Below are positions 45,740 to 58,500 of a stretch of DNA of 64,000 bases, piece after piece (the stretch's first letter is position 1; each line of letters starts with the position of its first letter). Source of the DNA: Hyparrhenia diplandra. Lineage: Eukaryota > Streptophyta > Magnoliopsida > Poales > Poaceae. The translations under genes were made by a program, and so were the position numbers. The notes under the pieces are model-generated. The model had not been told where the DNA came from. It ran no database searches and saw only the letters and a program-made list of their open reading frames with translations. The stretch covers positions 62,001-126,000 of the forward strand of contig JADLZK010008562.1 in the NCBI GenBank assembly GCA_015847255.1, in the 5' to 3' direction.

Positions 45740-47709
45740 CTATGGGCTGACGCGCGGGTCCCTCTGCTGGGCGCTGTATGCTGCAGTGTGCACGTGGGCT
45801 TGGTCCACTCCCTTGTGAGCCGATCTGCGGATGTGCCTTCTCGTGCCTGTCTTTCACATGAACCATGTTCATGGAAAGCAAAAAAGAGGGAGAGTGGGTG
45901 CTGCCCACTGTCACGTGTTAGTGGCTGCCTGGCTGGGACGTCATGGCCACCGGCCGGATTGGACGGGACGGGGTGCACTGCGGCCTTGCTCCACTTCGCT
46001 CGGTCAACGGAGAGAGCGAGAGAAACAGAGGGAGGGAAGAGCAGTAGTGGCGAATCGCCACTGACGATGGCAATTGGTTGCCACGGGCGGCTCCCAGCGT
46101 AAGCGCGTGCGGCATGGCGTTGGTGGGTGACGGCGCGGCAGTAAGTCTGGGCAGGGAGGCAGTGGCGGTGGGCGGTGCGCGGCTGCGAGCGAGCAGAGCA
46201 GCGGCAGCTGATGGCCGCGGCCCCGGTGGTGCAGCGATGTGCTCTTGGTGGCGCTGATAGCAACGACTGCCGCAGACTTGCGGGCGGATGCCTAGCGAGT
46301 GCGGCGTGGCAGCGGCGAGGGAGGGCCGGCCGACCGGGAGCGAGGGCAGCGGCGGCTCGGGTTCGCCGTGCTGCGGTGCGGCACGACCGCGTGCCCGCAC
46401 AGTTGTCCGGCCGGCCAGCCACTGCCACCATGGCCGTCCCTCGTCTTCTTCCCTGTGGGCTACGGTCGGCGCCGAGCACCTGCCGCCTCCTCTTGCCTCC
46501 GCCTTCCCGCCGCCCGGAGCTCATCGCCTCGCCCGTACCCCAGCCGCCACCGCGGCGTGAGCACGAGCACCCGCCCAGTCGCGGGTGCCTGCTCGCCGAC
46601 GTGACCGCGAGCCGACGTCGCGCAGCTCCGCCAGGCTACGAGCCCGCCGGCCTTCTACATCGCCGTGGGTCCGCGTCGGCGCTGGCATGAGCTCGAGCTC
46701 CCCGCCGGTCACGGGGGCTTGCTCACGCCGCCGTGGGCTCGGTGAGCCGCGGCGTGGCGCGAGCTCAGCGCGGCCCCGGGCCCGCTGCTCTGCGTGCTCA
46801 GTCGAGCGGGCTGGCCGCTGCGTGCTCCGCTCGCTGCCGTGCCGCGGCGAGCTCCGGCCGCGGCCGGGCCGTGTGCGCCCCACCACCGGGCCACTGCCGC
46901 GCTGGCGTGGCGGCGCCGCAGCTTGCTCCCTCCGGGCAGCGACGGCTGAAGGACAATAGCGGCAGCCGCAGCAGCTACGGCCGCCGCGGTGCGTGGCGAT
47001 CCGCCGCGCCACCGGTGTCCTAGGCCTAGGTGCGGAACCCTTGCGGGGCCGTGGGCATGGCGCCTAACCTCCCCACGGTGACCGGGCACGGAGTCCCAGG
47101 CAAGTGGAGGCTGGAGCGTATATATGCAGCCGTGTGGAAACGTGGAGAACCACGACGTTTCCTCGAGAAGGCGCTTGAAACGACCCTAGCGCTGGCCCGA
47201 GCCCGACCGAGTATGGCCTTCTCAAGAGTTGTATACGTGGCAAGGGAAAGCGACTTGCCGAGTGCACGGAGCCGCCCCGATCGAGATCCGACGGCCGGAG
47301 GATTTGAGGCGACGTGGCCAGCTCCACCGCCGAGCTTGGCTCGATTTGGGAAGTAAACAGATTTTAGGATGGCTCTAGGGGGCTTCATGTGCTCAGCAGC
47401 CATAGGCAGGCCTCAAGCCCGGCCCGCCCAGACGTTGCCTTCGTCCCTGGATGTAGGGTTGTGAAAAAGCAACTCAACCCCTCGCCCTCGGAGAAGGTGG
47501 CATGCATGGTGCATGCTTCCGCATTGTGAACCATGAGTGAGTGACGTGGCCGGATCATTGGGCTGAGCGCGTGACGTGGAATTGGATCCAATGTTTAACT
47601 AGATTGCTCGATCGAAGAGGGTAAAAAAGGATCGGACTTACGGTTGTGAACCATGAGTTGAGTGATGTAACTAAAACCATTATTGGCTCGAGTGACGTAC
47701 GGTTGAAAT
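45740..47709. other. GC-rich spacer between LARD-like element and MULE
   Basis: 45740-47350 is strongly GC-rich, and overlapping open frames of 100-265 codons occur on both strands in all phases. None shows a domain or plausible splice pattern, so they are attributed to base composition. 47490-47700 is AT-richer with a repeated GTGAACCATGAGT(T)GAGTGA word (about 47526 and 47647). No gene called. Confidence 0.45.
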
Positions 47710-47718
47710 TATATTATA

Positions 47719-47954
47719 GGATTAAGTCCACATTTCACCCCTCAACTATGTGCTTGGTCTAATTTTTACCCCCAACCGCGGAAACCGTCTAATCCGGGCA
47801 CCCCATCTTTCAAACCTGGTTCACTTTTAGCCCCCGAAGTCCTGTTTCACGTGGTTTTCCCCGATCTCTGTCTCGGTTTTGGCGGCTTAGCTGGCATGGA
47901 TCGCCACGCTGGACACTAAATGGGCCAAAACAGAGGCCGGCCCATTCACCGTTG
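47719..47954 (+). repeat. Left terminal inverted repeat of the MULE
   Basis: Inverted copy of 51752-51982. It ends at CATTCACCGTTG, after which the two ends diverge. Confidence 0.93.
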
Positions 47955-48419
47955 TCTCCCCGAACCCTAGCCGGTTCTCCGTCCCAATCTCCACTTCGCA
48001 ACGCCATCGCCCGCCGCCCCGGCTCCTCCGCTACGGCGGCCGCCCGGGCTCCTCCCCCACCGCCCGACACCCGGCTCCTCCCCGCGGCCGCCTCGACGCC
48101 CGGGCTCCCCCTGACGCCGACGCCCGGCCTCCGCGCGGCCGCCTCGACGCCCGGGCTCCTCCCCCGCCGCCCGACGCCTTGGGCTCCTCCCCCGCGCCGC
48201 CGCCCCACCGCCCCCGGCTCCTCCCCGCCCGAGGCCACGGCTCCTCCCCCGCCGCCCCGACGCCCGGCTACTCCCCCCAACGTCCTCCGTCCGTAGTCGG
48301 CCTTGTAGCAGGTAGGGACCGAATCCTTCTCCATCTGCTTGTGCTCAACTGATGTCAAACTTTGGACTTTCTTCCTGCTTGTGCAATACTGAATCCTTCT
48401 CCATCTGCATGTTGTAGGA

Positions 48420-51400
48420 ATGGACCCTTTGGAATTTCTTCCTGTTCGATTTCACTTTGCTGGTCAGTTTTTCAATGATGGGAAGAAGCTTCATTATCTC
48501 GGGGGTAAAGAGCAGTTGTCATTCGTGGAGCGTGACAAAATTTCTTTGCCTGAAGTAATGGGACATCTCAGAGAGCATTACAATGCAATAGATCCTTTTC
48601 TTCTGCATTGGTTGTACCCTGGCTCAGATTTACTAAGTGGGCTCAGAGTTCTGGTTGATGACCACGCTTGTTTGGAGATGAGTCAATCTATACCTGATGG
48701 AGGGGCTGCAGATATATTTGTCGAGCTTATTGTAGTAAATGGTGATGACCAGTCTACCAGTTTGGATATAGTTGCTCAATCGATTACTTGGGTGTCAGTT
48801 CATGATTCAGCTCCTTTGCAGATTGACTATAGTTCAGACAAGGATGGTGAAAGTGACTATGATTACTTGCCTGGTGATGATGAGAGTAGCGAAGAGGATG
48901 AAGAGGCAGTTCAGATTAGAGCTGATCTAAAGGAGTTAAAGAAGAAATTGCATGCCAGAGGCATGGTGGTGATTGATGAGGCAGGGCATGAAGTCAATGT
49001 GGAGAACTTGATGGCATCCAATCCATGTGCTACTAGTCTCAATGATGAAGGTGATTCAACCGATGTCAACACCGATGATGAAGCTGATTCATATGATGAA
49101 ACATCTGACGGAGAGTTGTTTAGGAAAGAGAACAAATTCCCCAGGTTTGATGGCAGTGCTGTAGTACCAAGTTTCACTCTAGGCATGAAATTTACTGACA
49201 AAGCAACATTCAGGGAGGCTGTCTTGAAGCATGGGCTTGCAGAAAAGAAGGTCATTAAGTTTGTGAAGAATGAGGCTTCTAAGTGTAGGGCTGTTTGCTC
49301 ATGGCCAAACTGTCCTTGGGTCTTACATCTGTCTAAAACATCAAGGTCAGAGAGTTGGCAGCTTGCTACATGCAAAGATGTGCACACATGCCCACCCAGG
49401 AGAGACAACTCTCTAGTGACATCAAGGAGAATAGCAGACAAGTATGAGAAGTTTATTAAGGCTAACCCGCAGTGGTCTATTCAGAGTATGAGAGAAACAG
49501 TTCAGGAAGAAATGTTTGCAGATGTCAGTAAATCAAAGATTAAGAGAGCCAAGTCCATTGTCATGCAGAGGATGTATGATGCAACCAAGGGGGAGTATGC
49601 TATGGTATTTGACTATCAGCTTGAACTGCTCAGAAGCAATCCTGGGAGTACTGTTGTAGTAAAGCTTGACACTAATGAGCCAGAACCAACATTCATGAGG
49701 TTTTATGTCTGCTTTGATGCTTGTAAGAAGGGTTTCCTTGCCGGATGCAGAAAGGTTATTGGACTTGATGGTTGTTTTTTCAAGGGATTGACCAATGGGG
49801 AATTGCTTTGTGCACTAGGTAGAGATGCCAACAACCAAATGTACCCAATAGCTTGGGCAGTTGTAGAGAGGGAAACAAAAGAGTCATGGGATTTTTTCAT
49901 GTCTTTACTAAGCACAGATCTAAAATTTGGGGATGGTGATGGCTGGGTGTTCATATCTGATCAACAGAAGGGCCTCATCAATGCTGTAAACAAGTGGGCA
50001 CCAAAAGTAGAGCATAGGATGTGTGCTAGGCACATCTATGCTAACTGGAGGAAAAAGTTCACCAACAAGAAGTATCAGAAGCTTTTTTGGAGGTGTGCAA
50101 AGGCCTCATCAATGAATTTGTTCAACTACAACTTGAACAAGCTTAGGACAGAGACACCTCAGGGGGCTGATGCTATTATGAGAACTGATCCTGAGCATTG
50201 GAGTAGAGCTTGGTTCAAAATTGGTTCATTCTGTGACTCTGTGGACAATAACATGTGTGAGTGCTTCAACCATTGGATCTTGAAAGCAAGATTCCTTCCA
50301 ATCATAAGTATGCTAGAAGGTATAAGGCGCCAAGTTATGGTCAGGATCCAAGAGAATAGGGCCAAGGCTGAAAGGTGGACTGGAGCAATCTGTCCAAACA
50401 CATACAAGAAGTTGATGACATACATCACAGCTAGTGGTTACTGTCATGCTATTAGCAATGGCAACAATTGCTTTGAAGTAACCTATTGGGACCATAGATT
50501 CACTGTCAACTTGGAAGACAAAACTTGCTCATGTAGGTTCTGGCAGTTGTCTGGTTTGCCATGCCCTCATGCTATTTCTTGCGTCTACTATGCATCCAGG
50601 TCTTTAGATGACTTTGTAGCCAAGTGTTATTTTGTTGAGGAGTATAACAAGACATATGCACACTGTTTGCAACCTGTGGAAGGCAGGGCTATGTGGCCAA
50701 TATCTGAGAGAGAGAAGCCATTGCCACCAAAGTATGTAAGGATGCCTGGGAGGCCGAAGAAGGAAAGGAAAAGGCAAGACGGGGAGAAAAGGAAGCCATC
50801 TCGGGGTAACCTATCCAAGAGGGGAACTGTTGTTCGGTGCACGACTTGTAAAGGAATTGGACACAACAAAACTACTTGCAGCAGGAGGACAGGTTCTCAG
50901 TCCAATAGAGCAAGTGGTGGTGCTTCTCAGTCCACTAGAGCAAGTGGTGGTGCTTCTCAGTCTACTAGAGCAAGTGGTGGTGCATCACAGCCTGCAAGAG
51001 GAAGTGGTGCTGCATCACAGCCAGTTGGAGGAAGCCCTGCTACATCTCAGTCCACTAGAGCAAGTGGTGGTGGTACACAGTTGAAAAGGAAAAGTTGCGC
51101 TTCATCTAGTACTGCAAGTGCCAAAAGACATTGCTCTCAGCTATCTGTTCAAAGCAATGTAAGTACCCAAAAACCAGTAGTGCATGTCATCCTTCACTGC
51201 ATATTGTGATTACTGAATTTTCTCCTTGTCTATCTTTCAGGATGGGAAAACAGCCATGTATTCATCAGCTAGAGTGGTGACGAAAGTGCAGCAGGGGGGT
51301 CACGCTAAGGTCACCCTACAGGCCACTGCACCAGGGATGACTGGGAAACATTCAAAAGCAACCGTCCAGCTTTCTGGTCCATCTAGCTCCAAGGTGGTTG

Positions 51401-51513
51401 TCTCGGCTACAGGAGCTTTGAACAAAAAACGTGCAAGGGAAGCAGGAACAAGTTCAAGCAAAGACAAGAGAGCCACTTCCTCTACCTTGCTGCTGAGAGG
51501 CCCAAGTCCTTGA
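48420..51513 (+). CDS. MULE transposase (MURA-like), 2 exons
   Basis: Transposase binds the TIRs and cuts and pastes the element. Exon 1 is 48420-51158 and exon 2 is 51241-51513, joined in phase 0 at AAT|GTAAGT and TTTCAG|GAT, giving 1003 residues; the start MDPLEFLPVRFHF is the first ATG. The N-terminus resembles the PB1-like domain of plant MULEs, followed by an acidic stretch (about 140-160) and a zinc-binding MuDR-type region (CRAVCSWPNCPW). The catalytic core has Asp450 (IGLDGCFFKG), Asp514 (ISDQQKGL) and Glu614 (NNMCECFN). A SWIM finger (CSCRFWQLSGLPCPH, from residue 703) and a CCHC knuckle (CTTCKGIGHNKTTC, 807-820) follow, then 10-residue repeats. The gene looks intact. A 5' UTR intron (about 48309-48417) is possible. 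Confidence 0.93.
50895..51080 (+). repeat. 30-bp minisatellite encoding SQSTRASGGA repeats
   Basis: About six copies of a 30-bp unit (TCTCAGTCCACTAGAGCAAG plus TGGTGGTGCT) encode a Ser/Arg/Gly-rich decapeptide after the CCHC knuckle. The frame is preserved in all units, so length variation would not disrupt the transposase. Confidence 0.92.
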
Positions 51514-51751
51514 GCATGAAATGTATTTGTGCGTTTTGATGTCATTTTGAGCTTCAAATGTTTCCTGAACTGAGTTATGTGTACTAAACTCTACGTGTGA
51601 GTTTGTGTGTCCAGAACTCATGTGTTTGTGTGTCCAGAACTCATGTTCGTGAGTCCATAACTGATGTATTTGTGTATCCCGAATTGAATGGCATCTGTGT
51701 TTGTGTTCAAGTGAATGGCCTCTATGTTTGTGAACAATTGAATTCAACACA

Positions 51752-51982
51752 CAACGGTGAATGGGCCGGCCTCTGTTTTGGCCCATTTAGTGTCCAACGT
51801 GGCAGTCCATGCCAGCTAAGCCGCCAAAACCAGAGACAGATCAGGGAAAACCACGTGAAACAGACTCAGGGGCTAAAAGTGAACCAGTTTGAAAGATGGG
51901 GTGCCTGGATCAGACGGTTTCACAGTTGGGGGTAAAAATTAGACCAAGCACATAGTTGAGGGGTGAAATGTGGACTTAATCC
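51752..51982 (-). repeat. Right terminal inverted repeat of the MULE
   Basis: Complement starts GGATTAAGTCCACATTTCAC. It differs from the left TIR by scattered substitutions and single-base indels, mainly 60-190 bases from the end. Confidence 0.93.
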
Positions 51983-51991
51983 TATATTATA

Positions 51992-52548
51992 TATACAGGA
52001 ATAGTAAATTCATTCTTCTCGTTGTGGCCACGTATGCATGGCTTGGAAGCCTAATCTAACCTATAATAATTTGCTCAAACGTGACGTGCAATCCTTTAAG
52101 ATTTAATTGAACCGCTCCATACGAGGGAGAGGGAGAGGGAGAGGGAGAGGAAGAATCCTACGGCTCCCATCTCCCAAACCCTTTGTGACGTGAATCCTAT
52201 TCGGACGGACGCATGATTAAAAAAGTTTAAAAATTCATTTTCATCAATTTTTTTTTAAAAAACTCAGAGATTCGTTTTGTTGTGTAGCCACGTATCGCTT
52301 GGAAGCCCCTGGATGGCTCCTTTTCTGGCTCGCTCGCAGTTTTCCGGCTTTTGGGTGGGTCCCACGCCGCCGTTTCTATTCCTTTCCGTAAAAACCCACC
52401 CACGTATAAACCCCGCACAGCGGCGCAACGCGACACCTGTCTCTCCGCCTGCGCCCCTCCCCTCTCTTTCTCGCTCGCCGTCGGCCGCGGCGCCTCTGCT
52501 CTGCTCTCCTCTGCTACAACTTGGTGGGTCCTCCGGCGACTGGGATCG
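51992..52548. promoter_or_regulatory. RHD3 promoter and 5' UTR region
   Basis: Contains a (GAGGGA)n tract at about 52121-52151, a TATA-like GTATAAAC at 52403-52410 and a CT-rich presumed 5' UTR (52440-52520), as often seen upstream of grass start codons. It is compressed between the MULE and the gene. Confidence 0.55.
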
Positions 52549-55500
52549 ATGGACGTGGTGGGGAGCGGCGGCGGCGGCGAGTGCCACGCGGCTGCGCAGG
52601 TGGTGGGCGCGGACGGCGAGATGGACGCGGCCGCCATGGAGCGGTTCGCCGCCGCCGCGGGGCTCCAGGGCCGGGGCCTCTCCTACGCCGTCGTCTCCAT
52701 CCTCGGGCCTCAGGGCAGCGGTACGTACGTCCGTCTTCCTCCTCCCCTGTTCCGCCTCTGCTTCTGCTACAGGCCGGGGTGCTGCAGGCCTGCGGCGTAG
52801 CTGAACGGATTCAGAGTTTCAGACGCTCAGTTATGTTGCGGATGAAATCCTCGTGTCTTAGCTTAGTATATACAAACCTTGGTGTCTGTTTCTCATGGCG
52901 ATTGATTGATCGGCGAGGATGAATCGAGAATGACCCACCCACGTAATCGTGGCAGGCGCGGCCAATTTGTTTTCCCCACCAAAATTACAGCCAGCCGTTG
53001 CTAATTTGCGTCTAAATAAATATTGTTACATTGTTACTGCACAGTGGATTGGTTCCCCGGCCACGTACATGTAGCGTGCAATGATCGTCGAGCTCTGCTG
53101 GTGCTAGGCTTCAATTTCAATTCCGTCATTTAGCGATTTTGTCCTAGTGGTGCTAGTAGTTGGATTGGATTCAGGTTTCAGGGCCCGTTAGTCTCTGACT
53201 GCTGCTGCTTTGTACACCGGCCAGGGAAAAGCACTTTGCTCAACCATCTCTTCGGGACAAGCTTCAGGGAAATGGATGCCTTGAAAGGAAGGTATAATAC
53301 AAACACCGAGCTAGCGCAGAAGCATCACTTTGCTTGTTACATCATCTGCATTTGTTGGTGTGACATGTGTGTTCTGCTCCTTTTGTTTCTTCACGCCAGG
53401 CACCAGACCACCAAGGGCATTTGGATAGCTAAGGCTGTTGGGATCGAGCCCTTCACGGTTGTGCTGGACCTGGAGGGGACGGACGGGAGGGAGCGAGGCC
53501 AGGTGAAACATCTATTTGCCCACGTTTCTCAACTTAAATTAGAATTAAATGTTCCCCAACAGTGTCAAATTGTGTTGTCCATGTTCGACTTTACTAATAA
53601 TTGACTGGTATGGTCCTCCCCTTAATAGCATGTTCTTGTGTTCTCTGTGTGTTGTGCTTTACCGTGATTCATCATGTGCTGACGATGACGGGTTGCCAAA
53701 TTACAATTTGCATGTACCTTGTTTGCTATGACTATTACATTTAACCTGTCATGAAGAAATTGGCTGTGTTTAGTAATTAGTAGTACTTGGCATGATTCAC
53801 ATGCAGCATTAGTGCCGTCGTTAATTCTCCTGTAAGGATCTTCAAGATTCAGGACTACTGTATTGTGAGTAATGCTGCCAATAATATGCCATGTGACTGA
53901 TTAATGCATTTGGTTGCTTGGAGGTAAACATGTCCTTTTCGCCATGTTTGTCACTGCTTTACCAATCTGCTGCCTGAATACAAGCTACTCATTTGAGGAT
54001 CATCAATATTATTAGTGTAATGACAGATTTGGTTTGAATTGATCATGCCTGTTCTCTGTGTTAAGCAAAGATCTCCTTGTGTGTCAATCTAAACTATACA
54101 TAGCCAGTCATTTGCAGTATTCACAAATTTGGAATTTCTTGTATTTCCGGTTTACCACTGATGGGCAGTTGATTACTATTATTTTGCTAATGTTATTTGT
54201 CCCTTATATACTTGTGTCCTGTTCTTGCAGGATGATACGGCTTTCGAGAAGCAGAGTGCTCTGTTTGCTCTTGCAGTTTCAGACATTGTTATGATAAATT
54301 TGTGAGTTTCAATGTCACATATTACTGCTTTATTGAAACTTAGGTTTTGGTGAGCAAGGGAGATATTGAAGTACTATATATGATCTGCAGGTGGTGTCAT
54401 GATATTGGGCGAGAACATGCTGCTAACAGGCCTCTTTTGAGAACAGTATTTCAGGTGACACTTCTGTTACAGTGAGGCACTGTTTTCGTTTTCTCCCTTG
54501 TTCAGTCACTTATTATCATTTCTCTCTTTATTAAGGTCTTGATGCGTTTATTCAGCCCGCGCAAGACGACACTGCTACTTGTTATCCGTGATAAAACAAA
54601 GGTTTGTACAATTCCAGAGACTGACTCCAGTTTCTTTCTCTATATTCTTCAGTTTGATATTTGCAGTTTGTTTGACTTTTCTTGTGTTCTGAATTTTTTC
54701 TTGTATTTGCAGACTCCACTAGAGTACCTAACACAAGCTCTTAAGGAGGATATTGAGAAGGTACCAATGCTTTTTTATCCGCTTACCTGCTTTCCTCTTT
54801 ATCATGTTGCAATTCTCATCAATCATGGTTTTTTTTCCTATCAGATATGGGACTCTGTTCAGAAACCAGAAGCTTACAAGGAAGCAGCGCTTAGTGATTT
54901 CTTCAATGTCAGTGCATCAGTTTTCTGAAAGTAAGGATTTCATGCATCAACTGACTCATATTTTCTGCAACATAAAGGTCGAGGTCACTGCTCTATCAAG
55001 TTATGAAGAGAAAGAAGAACTATTTAAGGAACAGGTAGACTGGACGTACAATTACTCTATTTTTCTCTCTTCAGTGTATCCTGTTCCCTTCTCTTCTCTA
55101 TTGGATGCAGTTGCATTTGCTATGAAACTTTCATCTTCAAAGGAACTTATGAGTTCAGGTTTATGCATGCCTTATTTCACTTTGATGATACAGAAGAACT
55201 TACTCTACTATGTCATATATTTTTTCCTTGCAGGTTGGACAACTAAGGCAGAGGTTTTATCATTCAATTGCACCAGGTGGTCTTGCAGCTGATAGAAGAG
55301 GTGTGGTACCTGCTTCAGGCTTCTGTCTCAGTGCACTGCAGATTTGGAAAGTAATACGTGAAAATAAGGACCTCAACCTTCCTGCTCACAAGGTTATTGT
55401 GCCATTATTTGCCATCAATGCTACAAACCTAAATAGTAATAATTTTTGTGTGAATAGGTCCACACTCTATATTTGAAATGTAACTTTTATTGTATTTTGT

Positions 55501-58500
55501 CTAGGTCATGGTTGCTACGGTTCGATGTGAAGAGATTGCAAATGAAAAGCTCAAAAACTTTTTGTCTGATAAGGTGACAATGTTCTTATGTCATGCTGTA
55601 TTACTGTATTTGTTTGATTGGCTGAATTGGGATTACTCTGCTCTGCAGGACTGGTTGGAGCTAGATGCAGCTGTAAAATCTGGTCTCCCACCAAGCTTCG
55701 AACGAGGCTCAGTGCTATTCTCGACTCTTATCTATCAGAGTGGGTGATCTAACTAATTATCATCATAGATTTTCTCTTAGAAAGTTAAGATAAACACAGT
55801 GGCTGCCATGAATCTGTGTGTTCAAAACCTGAATTTGCTAGATTTAACTACTTGCTTCAGTTCATTCTCTTGAGTCTTGAGACAAAATGCTGATGCATTT
55901 TCATGCTGTTTGACATTTAATTGTAGACTGTCTATATGGAAATTAAGTTTGCATCTGACAATAAGTTGATCTAATTACTGGTTTTTTCTTACAATGGTCC
56001 TCAATTTTCTCCCTTTGTTATTCCTACTATGAATTCCAATACGTTAATACTGGCAATGGATTATGTGCTCTACCCTCTTCATGTTAAAACAACTTAAACT
56101 ATACTGAGGCATGCAAATTTTCAATAAGGACTGGGAATATATATTGTTTGATATCTGAGGTGACTGACCATATTTTTGTCCTGGATAACACTAAGAAAAA
56201 TGCAGAGTAATCATGAATTAATCTGTTTGTTGCTTGTAAGCTGATGTGACAAGTTATTGTACCGTTTTTATTGCAGGTATGACATGGAAACCATGTATTT
56301 TGATGAAGGTGTAAGAGCTGCTAAGCGGCAACAATTAGAATCTTCAATGCTAGATGTGAGTAACTCATTTCCAAATGCCCAAAACCACCACTGAGTTGAG
56401 GGTTTAGTTTATCGTAATGATTTTATTTGTTATCTGCTTGAGGAGGGCCGTGGTCACGCTCAAGGACTATTACTAAGTTTGTTTAAAAATCAGTGGTTCA
56501 TGATATTTTATCTCACCAGTTATATTTCATATATTTGAGTATATGTTCCAACCACATCTTAGAACTGCAAACATCTCAGTCCTTTTAGTAATTAAATCTT
56601 TATCATGCGCTTCTAAGTTCCTATTCCCTGATTCATACATACTTCTGGCTGATATAAGCTGGCATTTTTATCTCAGAGTGTCATGAGAAAAGTCATGTTT
56701 TGCAGTACTCATATCCTGCTATCGAGAGAGTAATGGAGCTTCTGCATCTTGTGGCTCTTAACAAATTCAAAAGTGATCTGGAACAATCATTAAGAAACAC
56801 AGAGGGATTTGCAGAATCAGTTCGTCAGTGTTTTCATGCTTCAATGGAAGAGTTTGATGCTGGAGTAAGAGGTATGTGAACGACCGCTATGTATACTGAA
56901 CCACTTTTTTTCCTTATATTATTCTTAATATATATTAACCATTAGGGGGCTACCCATACTGTTTCCTAAAAAAATAATTAGGGGCTACAATAAGATTTTC
57001 TTGATTTTCTGGTGCATTAGTGCGACTCTAGGCTCCTGGAGTCCTTTGCTGCATCATATGTCCTCCTGGAATGGATGATGCTTATACATATCTCTAATAG
57101 TTATGAATAGCACGATATACATAAAACCCTTTGTAGCAAGTTTCGTCGTGTACTACAGGGTAGCTTTCTCAGGTATCGCAAGCTCTGGGGAAGGAACAGG
57201 AATAGGTGGACAGGGTCCCAAAGGCACAGACCATATGCAAATGCATATGAAGTTCCCAACCCTGCTAATAACCAGAAAAAAATATATGGGCAATGAGGGT
57301 TTGAACGTGGACTATGGAAGGACAATAAGAGAACATTCCCACATAACAGCGCTGCAGTGGTCGATAGCAAGAGAACAAAGTTATCAACAACTGCAGTTTA
57401 TGTTTTTCTGTCTCTGTTTTGATCTGCCTTGTCCCTTCACCGCTACTTGGTCTGTTCGGAACTGAGCCAATGAAGTGAGGAACACACATGAGACAGCTTA
57501 TATGAGATTATGTACTATCTCTTACATTTGACAATCTACAATTCAGTTCTTTCAGGCCTTAGTTCTTTTTTATGCAGATACAACAGTTAAACATGTGCAG
57601 TGTGATGCTTCAAAAGCTAGGAATAAACTGCAAGAGCATATACAAGCTCATGTAGAATCTATTAGGAATGCAAAATTGGCAGAACTGAAATCTAACTATG
57701 AGGTTATTTTCTTTGATTTTACATCCTCTAAATGTCATGGTCAACTCAGAACATTCAATCCATATGTTTTAACCTTTTATTATTTTGCATATTGCAGAAG
57801 AAGCTGTCAGATGCAATTGCTGGGCCTGTACAATCCATACTGGAAACTGGCGAGAGGGACGCCTGGGCATGCATTAGGAGACTATATAGGCGTGAGACTG
57901 AAAATGCTGCTCTTGCATTCTCAGCTTTGCTTTCGGAGTTTGACCTAGACCAGACAATTTCCAGTAAGATGGTCTCAGACTTGAGGGAACATGCAAGAAG
58001 CGTCATAGAAATGAAAGCTAGAGAAGAAGCTGGAAACATTCTGATGCACATGAAAGAAAGGTAGAATTTGCTCTTGTTTGTTATTTGAAGGAAATGGAAA
58101 AGGGATAATGGAAATGTCAGTTTTCGTGTCCTACTGCCATGAGTGTTCATTCATGTATTTTGTACCTAATATGATTGGGTTCTCTGTAGGTTTTTACTGT
58201 GTTGAGCCATGATAAGGATTTGATGCCAAGGACATGGATGGGAAATGAGGATATCCGTGCAATCACTAGAGAAGCACGCTTAGGGGTATTTAGACATGAC
58301 ATTTTTCAGCTTATCAGCATCACAACACTTCTAGTGTGTCTCAGCTTATTTTATACTGCTCATCCATGAGAAAGATAATCTGGATCTCATGTTGCACTGC
58401 AGGCTTTAAGACTTTTGTCTGTAATGGCAGCTATTCGGATAGATGATAAACCAGACAAAATAGAACGGGCTCTGACTACTTCTCTTTTAGATGGTAGACC

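Larger units (their letters stand above)
47719..51982 (+). mobile_element. Full-length Mutator-like element (MULE), apparently autonomous, 9-bp TSD
   Basis: TATATTATA flanks both ends exactly (47710-47718 and 51983-51991), the 9-bp duplication expected for Mutator-like transposition. Long terminal inverted repeats (47719-47954 and 51752-51982) start GGATTAAGTCCACATTTCAC and are nearly identical, with their first 58 or so bases matching exactly. Inside is one intact transposase gene. Both TIRs carry a CACGTG core. Intact ends, TSD and coding frame suggest a recent and possibly still mobile copy. It sits about 560 bp upstream of the RHD3 start codon, in line with the known 5'-flank preference of MULEs. 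Confidence 0.95.

Noticed and set aside
45727..47089. Several long overlapping frames on both strands in GC-rich DNA
   Set aside because: Arg/Ala/Pro-rich products in all phases, no recognisable domain, no consistent splice structure. Explained by high GC content lacking stop codons.
47810..48358. 182-codon minus-strand frame and 114-codon plus-strand frame
   Set aside because: They lie in the MULE left TIR and its GC-rich 5' UTR region and are Gly/Arg or Pro/Ala-rich with no domain.
48911..49441. 176-codon minus-strand frame
   Set aside because: Antisense to the conserved MULE transposase exon 1.
57101..57480. Open frames on both strands in RHD3 intron 14
   Set aside because: No domain and no TIR or TSD found; the intron is long, but nothing supports a separate gene.
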